Part shown: positions 17,052 to 26,771 of the stretch, one piece after another | How the letters are laid out: each line of letters starts with the position of its first letter | Numbering within the stretch: position 1 is the first letter of the stretch | Origin: Aliiroseovarius pelagivivens | GTDB lineage: Bacteria; Pseudomonadota; Alphaproteobacteria; Rhodobacterales; Rhodobacteraceae | Assembly: GCF_900302485.1 (NCBI RefSeq) | Contig: NZ_OMOI01000001.1 | Location: forward strand, 2,232,001-2,296,000 | DNA: 64,000 nucleotides | Direction of reading: 5' to 3' | Notes under the pieces: generated by a model | Databases searched by the model: none | What the model was told of the DNA's origin: nothing | Seen by the model: the letters and a program-made list of their open reading frames with translations, nothing else | Made by a program: the position numbers and the translations under genes

Positions 17052-20000
17052 GCCTGTCCGCGGGGATCCTCTGCGACCTTATCAACATGAACAACACGTG
17101 CTTGAGCCCTTGAAAGCTCAAGCGCACTTTTCAGATCAATCGACGACGTACGCGTGATTTTACGCCACCCTGTAAAGCGCCCAGTGACGGCGCGCGCGAT
17201 CGAGCGCAAGGCCACCATCCAGTAGATCTGACGATAGAAAAACCTTTGCGTTAAAACCCAAGGCAACAGGCGCTTGTCCTCTTTGGGCTCAAGCCCGAAT
17301 GCAATGGTGGCCAGAACGAGGTCCGAAAGCAGGTAAGCCACATACCCAATCGCGACCAGTATAGACGAACTTTGAAGTGCTGCCCGGGAACCGTCTGACA
17401 GAAGCTCGAATAGCGCGAACAGATTGAAGATCATGACAAGGTCTGCAATGGGCGCAAACAGGGAAAACACGGCGCCGAACAAGAACAGATCGGGGATCGA
17501 CACCAAGCCAACCGCACGCCGCTCTAAAAACGCGCCTTTGTGTTTCCAGGCGATTTGCAGCATTCCGAAATGCCAGCGCAACCTTTGTCGCATCCATTGC
17601 CGGATGGTTTCCGGAGCTTCTGTGAACGCATGGGCTGCAGGTTCGTAGACCACCCTGAAATCATTGCGAATGACCGAGACAGTCAGGTCCGCGTCCTCGA
17701 CAAGTGTTTGGGTCGTATAGCCGCCAGAGGTGATCACGGCTTCTGTGCGCCATGCCCCGATCGAGCCCGGCACCACCATGATCCCGTTCAAAACCTCGTA
17801 AGCACGACGGTCCAGATTCTGCGCAGAAATGTATTCGATCGCCTGAAGACGGGTCAAAAGATTGCGTCGGTTTCCAACTTTAACATTCCCCGCAACCGCA
17901 CCGATTTCAGGGTCGTTGAAATGCTTGACCAGCTCTCCGATCGCTTCGGGCGCGATGATCGTATCTGCATCAATGGCAACAAAGACAGGTGTGTCGATAT
18001 GTCGAATGCCAGTATTCAGCGCCTCGGCCTTGCCCTGATTGTCTTGGCGGATCAGGCGAATGCGTGGGTCGGCACCAAAGTGGTCACTGACCACTTGAGC
18101 CGTGTCATCGGTCGAGCCGTCATCAATCACGATCACCTGAGCAATCGGGTAGGTCGACTGAAGCACCGATGTAATCGACTTCACGATCACTGTTTCTTCG
18201 CAATAAGCCGGGATAAGAACCGAGACCGGCAAGATCGGTTCGCCGCCCTTGTGGACACGCCGCTCCTTGATCAGCGCCAACACCAAGACGGTCAGAGACC
18301 GAAATACGCCCGCAGTAATCAGTACAAAAAACGCGGCTGTAACGGCGGATTTCAGACTGCGGATCAGCAAGAACGAAAGGCCGCTCATCTGATCGCCATC
18401 TTCCACCACCCTGCCCGGCTGGATGCTGCTGTCATGGCTTGCGACGCTGGCAACCGACACGATGGATATCCCGGCGTCCTTGAGCGACTGAATGATCTTG
18501 GGCAGCGCCTTGACCGTTTGTTCTCGATCACCACCTGCATCGTGTAACAGCACAACGTTGCCTTGATCTGCCTCGGCACGGGACGTCACAGTTCCGACAA
18601 TCTCTTCAGCACCCGGACGCATCCAATCGGTCGAGTCAATCTCGATCCCGACGACGACATAGTTCTCGTCCGACAATAGGCTGAGAACCCGCGCTTCTTT
18701 CGGTGTTTCAGGATTTTCATCAAACCCATAGGGCGCGCGAAACAGATTTGTGCTTTTCCCGGAAACGCTTTCGATCAGTTCTTGCGAGGCATGAAGTTCG
18801 AGCTTGAGGCGGAAGTCCGATATCTCCGCGATATTGGGGTGGAAAAACGTGTGGACACCCAGTTCATGCCCCTCATCGACAATACGGCGTGCGATCTCTG
18901 GGTGCTGCTGAACCCGCGTTCCAATCACAAAGAAAACCGCCGGAACATCGTGCTCTTTGAGAATGTCCAAGATCGCTGGTGTGTATTTCGCGCTGGGGCC
19001 GTCATCGAAGGTTAGTATCACCGACCGATCCGGCATGTCGCCACTTTGGGTCACCGTAAACGCCCGTGGAAGGTCCAGATAGGTCGCTTCGACGATCAAG
19101 CCGCGCTCCTGATCCAACTGCAAAACACGCCTTCCAGTCGCTGCCGAGTTATTCCCAGTCAGAAACGGGCCCGCGCCGACATATCTTACATATGGGGCAG
19201 CACTGATCCTTTGCAGCAGGCCCAGCGCAACCTCAGGTTCCGGCAAACCTGGCGAGACAATCTTCCAAACTCCGGGGTCTCCGCCTGTAACGGGCCAAAG
19301 CGCAACCCCATCCAGTTCGCTGAGCGGAAGCCGCGAGAGCTGGTTATGGGCGCTCAGTGCATCCAAAAGCCAGATGTGATGCCGCTGCCCCTTGTCATCC
19401 AGAAAGCGCACCTCGGTGTTCAAGGCGTCATTATCGATGCGTATGGTGCCGCCATGGCTCAGCACTGCCTCTGTGACATCGAAATAGTTTAGATAGGACG
19501 GTTCGGATCTGGCGCTGATCCAGTCCATTCCAAACCCACCAATGGCGATGACCACTTTGTCGGCAGGCAGATCAGCCAGCAACTTAGATACCTTCTCTTC
19601 AAACCATGCCTGCGGCGCAAGCGGCTCGGGTCCGCTGAAGGGTCCCGGTTCATTGAAGGCAAGCACGATCATTTTGTCCGCCAGATCAGCCGCATTGGGC
19701 TGATCCCAAAGCGCATGATCCACACCCGCGATGAGACAGCTGTCTTTACCGACCTTATTAAGACCAGCCCGCAAAGCTGTCGCAAATCCTGTCAGGTCTT
19801 GAGCCGCAATTCTGAAGGCACCCGAAAGGTCCACACAAAGCCCGTCGGCACCTTCCGAAACGGCCAAGGACTTCAGCGCGGCAATCAGATCGGTTTGCAG
19901 CGCAACAGACGTAAATAAATTCGACTGTGCAGTTTCTTGGGGAACCTCAATCCGAGCAATGGGAAGGAAGCCAACGCGGCCTTTGTTCACCTCCCACAGA

Positions 20001-20500
20001 TTCAGAAGCTTATCTCGATAGGGCGATGGGTGGTTCGTGACAGATCCGGTTGCACCATCAATCGTAACCCAGTCGGACAGCAACACATCAATCGCTTCGA
20101 TATTTGTTCGGGCCTCTACGACGCCCGCCAACGACCATGACGGCACAAAGGCATGCACTTTGGTTTTCTGAACGGCGTAGGTTTCGTCAGGCGCAACAGC
20201 ACCTTCTAATGCATCGGTCCAAAGCTGCGAAGACGACGTCGTTGCGCCCTCGCCCTCAATCCCAGAAACGCGTGGTGATCCGGCGGCACCGGAATTGGCC
20301 GCTTCGTTTGAGACAGCATCCCAATTCTGAGACGGCAGTTCGGACTGATGAAGATGGACCATGAACGAAACAAACCAAACCGCCACAAACACCAGGAATA
20401 CGCCGGACAACACGCTGAAGAAGACGAACCGATGGGACGTCGGATCGAAGAACACTGGCTTCGTCTTGGGCTTGTTCTTTTTGTCTTTCGGGCTTTTCAA
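17048..20500 (-). CDS. GH18-like / NodB deacetylase / GT2 glycosyltransferase fusion
   Basis: 1150 residues. Cytosolic tail, helix at about 27-48, then a periplasmic GH18-like region (113-440), NodB polysaccharide-deacetylase domain (492-690; TFDDGP 497-502, HTFFHP 550-555, RAPYGF), helix about 710-745, family-2 glycosyltransferase (757-990; DDGS 793-796, DAD 844-846, ED 935-936, QRLRW 972-976) and several C-terminal helices. This is the layout of processive PgaC/hyaluronan-type synthases fused to a deacetylase, so it should make, export and deacetylate a hexosamine polymer. In the GH18 part the DGxDxDxE active-site motif reads DGLCVDLSGA with no glutamate, so hydrolysis is unlikely. Start is TTG 20500 with a weak ribosome site. 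Divergent from the DUF3131 gene. Confidence 0.82.
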   Translation of the reverse strand: MKSPKDKKNKPKTKPVFFDPTSHRFVFFSVLSGVFLVFVAVWFVSFMVHLHQSELPSQNWDAVSNEAANSGAAGSPRVSGIEGEGATTSSSQLWTDALEGAVAPDETYAVQKTKVHAFVPSWSLAGVVEARTNIEAIDVLLSDWVTIDGATGSVTNHPSPYRDKLLNLWEVNKGRVGFLPIARIEVPQETAQSNLFTSVALQTDLIAALKSLAVSEGADGLCVDLSGAFRIAAQDLTGFATALRAGLNKVGKDSCLIAGVDHALWDQPNAADLADKMIVLAFNEPGPFSGPEPLAPQAWFEEKVSKLLADLPADKVVIAIGGFGMDWISARSEPSYLNYFDVTEAVLSHGGTIRIDNDALNTEVRFLDDKGQRHHIWLLDALSAHNQLSRLPLSELDGVALWPVTGGDPGVWKIVSPGLPEPEVALGLLQRISAAPYVRYVGAGPFLTGNNSAATGRRVLQLDQERGLIVEATYLDLPRAFTVTQSGDMPDRSVILTFDDGPSAKYTPAILDILKEHDVPAVFFVIGTRVQQHPEIARRIVDEGHELGVHTFFHPNIAEISDFRLKLELHASQELIESVSGKSTNLFRAPYGFDENPETPKEARVLSLLSDENYVVVGIEIDSTDWMRPGAEEIVGTVTSRAEADQGNVVLLHDAGGDREQTVKALPKIIQSLKDAGISIVSVASVASHDSSIQPGRVVEDGDQMSGLSFLLIRSLKSAVTAAFFVLITAGVFRSLTVLVLALIKERRVHKGGEPILPVSVLIPAYCEETVIVKSITSVLQSTYPIAQVIVIDDGSTDDTAQVVSDHFGADPRIRLIRQDNQGKAEALNTGIRHIDTPVFVAIDADTIIAPEAIGELVKHFNDPEIGAVAGNVKVGNRRNLLTRLQAIEYISAQNLDRRAYEVLNGIMVVPGSIGAWRTEAVITSGGYTTQTLVEDADLTVSVIRNDFRVVYEPAAHAFTEAPETIRQWMRQRLRWHFGMLQIAWKHKGAFLERRAVGLVSIPDLFLFGAVFSLFAPIADLVMIFNLFALFELLSDGSRAALQSSSILVAIGYVAYLLSDLVLATIAFGLEPKEDKRLLPWVLTQRFFYRQIYWMVALRSIARAVTGRFTGWRKITRTSSIDLKSALELSRAQARVVHVDKVAEDPRGQA

Positions 20501-20675
20501 GTCAGCTACCTGTGTCGCGTCCCGTAATGCTTTGGTGTTACCCTCAGTCTGTCACAGCCAGCAGGCTGAAGGAACGCGTATATGGTCGCAGGCTTGCAGG
20601 GTGTGACGTCTTGGTTGTTGGCCGCAAAGCCTAAAGCTGCAATGGTGAACGGGGCGGCAATAGTAAGGAGTGGTG

Positions 20676-23312
20676 ATGGATCGTCGGACTTTTCTCTCTC
20701 GCACCATGGCCGGAGGGGCGGTTGCATTCACTTCGTCATGGCAAATGGCGCATGCCGCAGCCACACACCCAAGTCTTCTGATTGTCAGAAACGTTACCCC
20801 ACGCAGTTCGGCGTCCGCACTCGTGTCTTTCCTAGACCCGATCACTTCGCAGAACCTGCCCGTTTGCATCGCGGTTAAGTTTGGCCCCGAGGACTGGGAA
20901 AATGCAGACCAGAACGCCAGTCTGATGGAAGCACTGCAAAGGCTGACCATCGACTATCCCGGTCTGGTCGATTTGGCGATCGAGCTGCCGGGACTTGCAA
21001 GTGAACTTCCCTATTTGCGTATGCGAAGCGCAAGCGAAGCCCGCAACAGGTTCCAACACGCGATGGTTAAAGCCAATGGTACCTACGCACCGCAAACGGT
21101 GATCACCGACATGCAAGATGGCGAGCCTCCGACCCTTGAAGGGCTTCGGAGCACTGGCTTTCTGACCTCGTTCCTGATCCCGGAAAGCGGGCGCGCACCG
21201 ACGGTTTGGCGAAATGCTGATGGTACGCAGCAAGTTAACGGGGGATGGCGTCTTCCCCCCTCGCCTACCTCTGATCAGATCGCAAACACATTTGCTCAAG
21301 CGACATCCCAAGATGGGCCTTTGGTGTTTGTCGCGTCTTTTCCTGACGACAACACACAGGAAGAAGACGCTTTCTTTGATCAGGGTGCCATTCTTGGAGA
21401 CGCCTTTCGACGCAATCTGACTTCCAGTCGCAACTATTTCATTTTGCCATCGGAACTCAGGTTTCGTTCCGGCACCGCTTTCGCCCGCAACATGGTTCTC
21501 TGCGTCGAAGCGGACGGGTCCGACAAAACAAGCGATAGCCTCAGGTCGCAACTCGCCGCCGCGAATGTGCCCTTCACCGCGCTTTTGCCGGCCGCGCGGG
21601 CAGAGAGTATCGCAAACGGCCTGACTGAAACCGGGGCCCACCAATGCCTCATGGTCTCAAACTCTGACATGGACGATTGGCAAGACATCAGGAATCCAGC
21701 GTTCGAGACAAGCACCACCGGCACAGACGAGCCCGTACACTGTATCGCGCTTGATCGCGCAGGGGACGGGGCCCCAGACGCCCCTGCCCTCGCGGGCTTT
21801 GAAGTTATTCTCGACACTGCGGAAACCGAAAAGGGTGACATCGGATTTGATGCTCAGGGCGCGCTTCGTCTGAGAACATCAGTGGTGATCGACACGCCTG
21901 TATCTGCGCAGAAACTTCTGGAAGATTTGCTGCAAACCATCCCGTCCAGTGAAGACGTCACGCTGCGGATCAAAGAAAGCGCCTTCACGCAGCCTGAAGA
22001 CGCGCACGCGTTGGTCAACAGCCTTGTCGAATTGGCGCAGTCAGACCAGTTTCGTGTCTTGGACCTTCAACAGTTTTTCAAAGCCGTTACGACAAAAAGC
22101 GAACCTGCACGGCTTCTTCGATCCGCCAGCCGCTGGCCAGCACGCATCACCAACGCGGACATGGAACCGAATGAGCGTGCGCGATTGTTTGAAGACGCCA
22201 AGATGGCTTGGTCCTATTTCGACGGTCTGACGGATCCCGACACAGGGTTGGTGCCTGCGACAGCTTGGGTTGAAGACAATCAGATTGAAACCTATCGGTT
22301 CAGCACGATGTGGGACACGGGAACCCTTCTGTTGGCGATCGTGAGTGCGCATAGCATCGGCATCTTGGACGACGACGCGTTTGAACTGCGCTTGAAGAAA
22401 GCCTTGGATGGGCTTTCGACCGGTACGTTCAACGGGTTGCGGCTGCCCAAGGGACTGACGTCGACAGATGGAAAAGCCAAGGGCGACGACGACTACAATG
22501 CAAGCGACACCGCAAGGCTGCTGACCTCGCTTCATCTGGTCCAATCCTATGCCAAACAGGATTTGGGGATCGGCGACATCGTTCGTGGGTGGGACTTAGA
22601 GAAAACCATTCAAGACGGAACCCCAATGACAGTGCGCGGCAGCAAACTGGTGTCTGCCTATCAATCCAACTACGCAGGATACATCGCGCGCGGCTTTGGT
22701 CTTTGGGGCTATCCGGTGACGTCGCCCTACACGGACCCCAGACCCGGATCTCGTTTCGATCAAGGGGTTCAAATTCTGCATGAAGTAGCGCAGTTCGGCC
22801 CTATCGGCACAGAACCGCATCTTCTCGAAGCAGTGGAGCTTGGCGCCTCTCCTCTGGCACACACTGCTGCCGAGGCTCTGTTCGCAGCGCAAATCGATGA
22901 ATACCGCGCAACAGGGAAGCTGGTCTGCGTCTCAGAAGGCCCCGTAAACCGAGAGCCGTGGTTCGTGTACCAAGGCTATCAGATCGCCGATGACGGGGGG
23001 AAATGGACCGCCGAGACCCTTGACCCGTCCCCGCGTTTCCAGACCAAAGGATTTGTTCGGGCTGTCGATATGCTGAACAGCAAAGGTGCATTCCTCTGGA
23101 ATGCCCACCGGCCAAATGACTATACGGATCGCTTGGTCAATCAAGTGCGCGAAAAAGCCGCGACAAGTGAACTTGGGTTCAGTCCCGGCGTGTTCTCGGT
23201 GACCGGCAAATCGGATCAGGCTTACAGCGATGTCAACACCAATGGCGTCATCTTACAGGCGATCGCTTTCCGTCTGAACGGCGGCATCCCCTGCTCGGAA
23301 TGGGCGCAGTAA
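20676..23312 (+). CDS. Tat-exported DUF3131 protein, putative glycoside-hydrolase-like
   Basis: 878 residues from ATG 20676 (TAAGGAG 5 nt upstream). A twin-arginine signal DRRTFLSRTMAGG starts the protein, cleaved near AHAAA. Residues about 30-480 have no family I recognise but resemble a TIM-barrel/deacetylase-like layer (an I-D-T-A-E..GDIGFDAQG stretch near 385). Residues about 505-870 match DUF3131 (FDGLTDPDTGLVPATAW, RFSTMWDTGTLLLAI, DYNASDTARLLTSLHL, GFGLWGYP), an alpha/alpha-toroid-like domain often found beside exopolysaccharide genes. Divergent from the GH18/NodB/GT2 fusion across 175 bp, so it probably trims or processes the same polymer in the periplasm. Function is inferred from that pairing. 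Confidence 0.72.
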   Translation: MDRRTFLSRTMAGGAVAFTSSWQMAHAAATHPSLLIVRNVTPRSSASALVSFLDPITSQNLPVCIAVKFGPEDWENADQNASLMEALQRLTIDYPGLVDLAIELPGLASELPYLRMRSASEARNRFQHAMVKANGTYAPQTVITDMQDGEPPTLEGLRSTGFLTSFLIPESGRAPTVWRNADGTQQVNGGWRLPPSPTSDQIANTFAQATSQDGPLVFVASFPDDNTQEEDAFFDQGAILGDAFRRNLTSSRNYFILPSELRFRSGTAFARNMVLCVEADGSDKTSDSLRSQLAAANVPFTALLPAARAESIANGLTETGAHQCLMVSNSDMDDWQDIRNPAFETSTTGTDEPVHCIALDRAGDGAPDAPALAGFEVILDTAETEKGDIGFDAQGALRLRTSVVIDTPVSAQKLLEDLLQTIPSSEDVTLRIKESAFTQPEDAHALVNSLVELAQSDQFRVLDLQQFFKAVTTKSEPARLLRSASRWPARITNADMEPNERARLFEDAKMAWSYFDGLTDPDTGLVPATAWVEDNQIETYRFSTMWDTGTLLLAIVSAHSIGILDDDAFELRLKKALDGLSTGTFNGLRLPKGLTSTDGKAKGDDDYNASDTARLLTSLHLVQSYAKQDLGIGDIVRGWDLEKTIQDGTPMTVRGSKLVSAYQSNYAGYIARGFGLWGYPVTSPYTDPRPGSRFDQGVQILHEVAQFGPIGTEPHLLEAVELGASPLAHTAAEALFAAQIDEYRATGKLVCVSEGPVNREPWFVYQGYQIADDGGKWTAETLDPSPRFQTKGFVRAVDMLNSKGAFLWNAHRPNDYTDRLVNQVREKAATSELGFSPGVFSVTGKSDQAYSDVNTNGVILQAIAFRLNGGIPCSEWAQ

Positions 23313-23499
23313 GGAAGGCAAATGCTTCCAAGGGGAAGACTGGCCGGTTAGATGCTCGCGTGTCGTTTGGAACTGCAATCTGGCTTAGCGCGCAACCATC
23401 AAACCCAACCGGGCTGAAAGGTATAACGCCTCTTTGGGTTTGCGCGCATATCTCTGAGCGCCCTAGGTCAAAGGCCGACGCCAAGAGCTATGAGGCAAA

Positions 23500-26181
23500 T
23501 CACCAAGTCAGCCAGCGGAGCACGAAGGGATTATCCCGACGCACGAACACCCTGCGAATTTCGTCACCCAATAGGATCGCAAACGCAAAGGGAAGCGAGA
23601 GCGCCAAATGCCACATTTCCAACGGTGCGGTTCCGAAGAATGTATTGAAAGCCGGGACATAGCTGATGCCCGCCAATAGAAGCAGCTCGAACGAGATGCC
23701 CACCAACACAAGCGGATTGGAGAACAGGCCAACCGTGAATAGGCTCTGGGTTCGCGTTCTGCAGATGATCACATCCGCGACCTGACAGATAATGATCGAT
23801 GCAAAGAAACCAGTGATGGCGGTTCGATACAACGGGTCACTATTGGCAAGGTCCTGTCCCCACTCCCACCCTCCGCTGTACAGAATGGTGAAATAGGTAA
23901 AGAAACCCGCCGCGGCCTGAATCATTCCAACGATACCGTAGCTCATCAAAAGCAGGTTCCGGCTGAGCAGCCGTTCACCCCGTGGCCGTGGTTTGCGCTT
24001 CATAACGTCGGTTTCCGGCTTTTCCGCGCCCAACCCAAGTGCCGGCAGAATATCCGTTCCCAGGTCAATCGACAGGATCAGAATAACCGTCAGGGGCAAG
24101 GGAATATCCAGCAGAACGAACGCCACGAAAGGCAGGATTTCTGGGATGTTGGACGTCAGAATATACGCAATGAACTTCTTGATATTGTCAAAGATGGTCC
24201 GCCCTTCCTCGACGGCCGAGACGATGGTGGCGAAATTATCGTCCATCAGCACCATATTCGATGCTTCTTTTGCGACCTCGGTACCGCCGACTCCCATAGC
24301 CACGCCCATATCCGCATGTTTCAGCGCGGGGGCGTCATTTACACCGTCCCCAGTCACCGTGACGATTTCCCCAAGCGATTGCAGCGCCTGCACGACCTGC
24401 AGCTTCTGGGCAGGCGCAATTCGGGCAAAAATGATCTCGGGCTCGTCACGCAAAACCTGCAACAATTCTGCGTCTTCCATCGAGGAAAGCTCGTCCCCTT
24501 GAACAACACGGCCATTGGGGCCCATCAAGCCGATCTGGCAGGCAATTGTTTTTGCCGTCAAACCGAAATCACCGGTCAACATGATCACCCGGATACCGGC
24601 CGAGTGGCAGCGCGCAAGAGCATCCGGAACTTCCGGTCGCGGCGGATCGATCATCCCGGAAAGCCCTAGGAACACATAGCCATCTTCCGGGACGTCACCT
24701 TTGCCACAGGATCGGGCCGCGAAGGCAAGACCGCGTTCACCCCGGCCTGCCAGCACGCGGTATTGTTGGATAACCTCGTCCTGACGTTCTTTGTTAAGGG
24801 GGTATTCTTTGCCGTTTGATACGATGCGATCACACATCGCCAACACAACCTCAGGAGCACCTTTCAAGTAAGCCTGAGGGCCGTCGCCAGCATCGGTCAC
24901 AATGATCATGCGTTTGCTGGTGGAATTGAAGGGTTGCTCTGCAAGTTCTTCCACCTCTCGCAGCGCGGCCACGTCGGCATGTTCGCGCGCGTATACCAGC
25001 AGCGCACCCTCTGTCGCATCGCCGGAAAAACCGTCCTCGGTCAAATATGCGTTGTTGCAGACGCACATAACTTTCAGCAAACGATCGAAAGACGGCGTTC
25101 CCTTTATCAGATGATCGGTGGCCGCATATTCTTCCCCATTCAGAACGACAGTGTTCACACCCAGCTGATTCTGAGTCAGCGTCCCGGTCTTGTCGGTGCA
25201 AATGACAGTCGTCGATCCCAGTGTTTCGACACTTTCCAAATTCTTGATCAACGCGTTCTTTTGCGCCATCCGGCGACTAGCCATGGTGAGGCTGAGCGTC
25301 ACGGTCGGCAGCAACCCTTCCGGGACATTGGCCACAATAATGCCGATGGCAAAGATCAAACTGCCGATCCAACTGTTTCCGATGGCGACGGAAACGACGA
25401 AAAAGCTTACACCAAGGAAGATCGCAATGAAGCTGATGACTTTGATGAAATAGCTAAGCTCTTTGTGAATCGGAGTCTCGTGAGCATCCGTGGATTTCGT
25501 CAGTTCAACGATGCCGCCAATCTGGGTATTCATACCCGTTTCAACCAGTACGACCTTTCCTTCGCCGTTCTGCACAAGCGAGCCCGAGAACACCATGTTC
25601 GGGCTTTCCAGCACCGCATCCGCTTGTTTCCCTTCGTCCAGAAGCTGTGGCTCGCTTTCACCGGTAAGGCTGGAATTGTCGACCTTCAGCTCCTTGGCCT
25701 CGATCAACCGTCCGTCGGCAGGCACTCGATCGCCCTCGTTCAGAATAATTACGTCACCGGGCACAAGGTCCCCAGCGGCGACTTCCTGCGGGCTGCCGTC
25801 TCGAAACGCTGTGATCATAGAGGGCAGCATGCTTTTGAAGCTGTCCATGATCCGCTCGCTCTGGTGTTCCTGAAAATAGGTGAAAGCAGCGTTAAGCAGC
25901 ACCACAGCAATCAGGGCGATAGCGATGTAGAGGTTGCCCTGGCCTGGGTCCATTTGCTCGGCCGTCATCGCCAGAGCACCGCCGACAATCAAGAGCAACG
26001 CAAAGAAGTTCTTAAACTGCAAAAGGAACTTCAAAATTTCCGGGGTGTCTTTCGAAACCTTCAGCTCGTTGCGACCGACTTGCGCCAAGCGCCTATCCGC
26101 GTCTTCTGTCGTAAGCCCTTCGGTCGAACTGTCCAGATCATCCAAAACGCTTTTCAATGATCCTCTATGCCAGTTCGCCAT
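23500..26181 (-). CDS. P-type cation-transporting ATPase (Na,K/Ca-ATPase-like P2 type)
   Basis: 893 residues. N-terminal cation-ATPase domain, actuator TGES at 174-177, M4 motif ANVPEGLLPTVT (about 284-295), phosphorylation motif DKTGTLT (D330), nucleotide domain, hinge TGDGVNDAPALK and six C-terminal helices. VANVPEGLL in M4 is the form of the Na,K/H,K (P2C) group rather than the PEGLP form of many Ca-ATPases, so Na+ or another monovalent cation is a good candidate. ATG 26181 begins the normal domain; an upstream in-frame extension of 67 codons lacks similarity. Convergent with the DUF3131 gene; an imperfect hairpin with arms at 23388-23395 and 23434-23447 lies between. Confidence 0.85.
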   Translation of the reverse strand: MANWHRGSLKSVLDDLDSSTEGLTTEDADRRLAQVGRNELKVSKDTPEILKFLLQFKNFFALLLIVGGALAMTAEQMDPGQGNLYIAIALIAVVLLNAAFTYFQEHQSERIMDSFKSMLPSMITAFRDGSPQEVAAGDLVPGDVIILNEGDRVPADGRLIEAKELKVDNSSLTGESEPQLLDEGKQADAVLESPNMVFSGSLVQNGEGKVVLVETGMNTQIGGIVELTKSTDAHETPIHKELSYFIKVISFIAIFLGVSFFVVSVAIGNSWIGSLIFAIGIIVANVPEGLLPTVTLSLTMASRRMAQKNALIKNLESVETLGSTTVICTDKTGTLTQNQLGVNTVVLNGEEYAATDHLIKGTPSFDRLLKVMCVCNNAYLTEDGFSGDATEGALLVYAREHADVAALREVEELAEQPFNSTSKRMIIVTDAGDGPQAYLKGAPEVVLAMCDRIVSNGKEYPLNKERQDEVIQQYRVLAGRGERGLAFAARSCGKGDVPEDGYVFLGLSGMIDPPRPEVPDALARCHSAGIRVIMLTGDFGLTAKTIACQIGLMGPNGRVVQGDELSSMEDAELLQVLRDEPEIIFARIAPAQKLQVVQALQSLGEIVTVTGDGVNDAPALKHADMGVAMGVGGTEVAKEASNMVLMDDNFATIVSAVEEGRTIFDNIKKFIAYILTSNIPEILPFVAFVLLDIPLPLTVILILSIDLGTDILPALGLGAEKPETDVMKRKPRPRGERLLSRNLLLMSYGIVGMIQAAAGFFTYFTILYSGGWEWGQDLANSDPLYRTAITGFFASIIICQVADVIICRTRTQSLFTVGLFSNPLVLVGISFELLLLAGISYVPAFNTFFGTAPLEMWHLALSLPFAFAILLGDEIRRVFVRRDNPFVLRWLTW

Positions 26182-26771
26182 GAAACACCCTTTTCTTTGT
26201 ATAATTATCCGCTGGAGCGGGTTGTCTTTATTCAGTCCGATCCATTTCGAAAACTTCAGACACGACGAGCCGCTGTGTCTGATCGAATTGAAAGTATATC
26301 CAGAAATGTGAGGCGTAAGATTTTCAATCAGCGCCCTACCACTGGCGCGATGATGGTCACCGCAAACTGAGCACGCCCGCAATGATATACATCAAGGGAA
26401 TTTCCCTTGTGGAGCTTCACCAATAGAACGGTCTCGACCCGAAGGTTGGCCACAATGATCACGAAGTATCGCTTTGGACCGAAAGCTGGCAGGTCCGCGT
26501 CGGTGCACTGCAGTCGTTGGGGAATTGAGCCAATTGGCGGGAGCTCGGTAAATGCCATGCCATAAAGATCCCGAACTTCACGTACAAACACTTCAGCGAA
26601 AGGATTGGGGGGCCAAAGAAACGCAATCTCGTTAGGGCTCCAGCTCGCCCGATCGCAGGTAAGGGACTGGCATTTGTGTCGCATAAGCTTGCCACATCGC
26701 GGTCTGCAGGCCTAACCTTGATTACTGACCTTTCCATTACGGAACGCGTCTCAATACGCGAGCGAGCCAAA
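26182..26771. other. 590-bp divergent intergenic region
   Basis: Lies between the divergent P-type ATPase and SLC13 genes. Short open frames (such as 26328-26684 minus) have no ribosome site or family motif. Likely holds both promoters; no operator or riboswitch was recognised. Confidence 0.45.

Noticed and set aside
26328..26684. 118-codon minus-strand frame upstream of the P-type ATPase
   Set aside because: No ribosome site, no motif, and it occupies the divergent promoter region.
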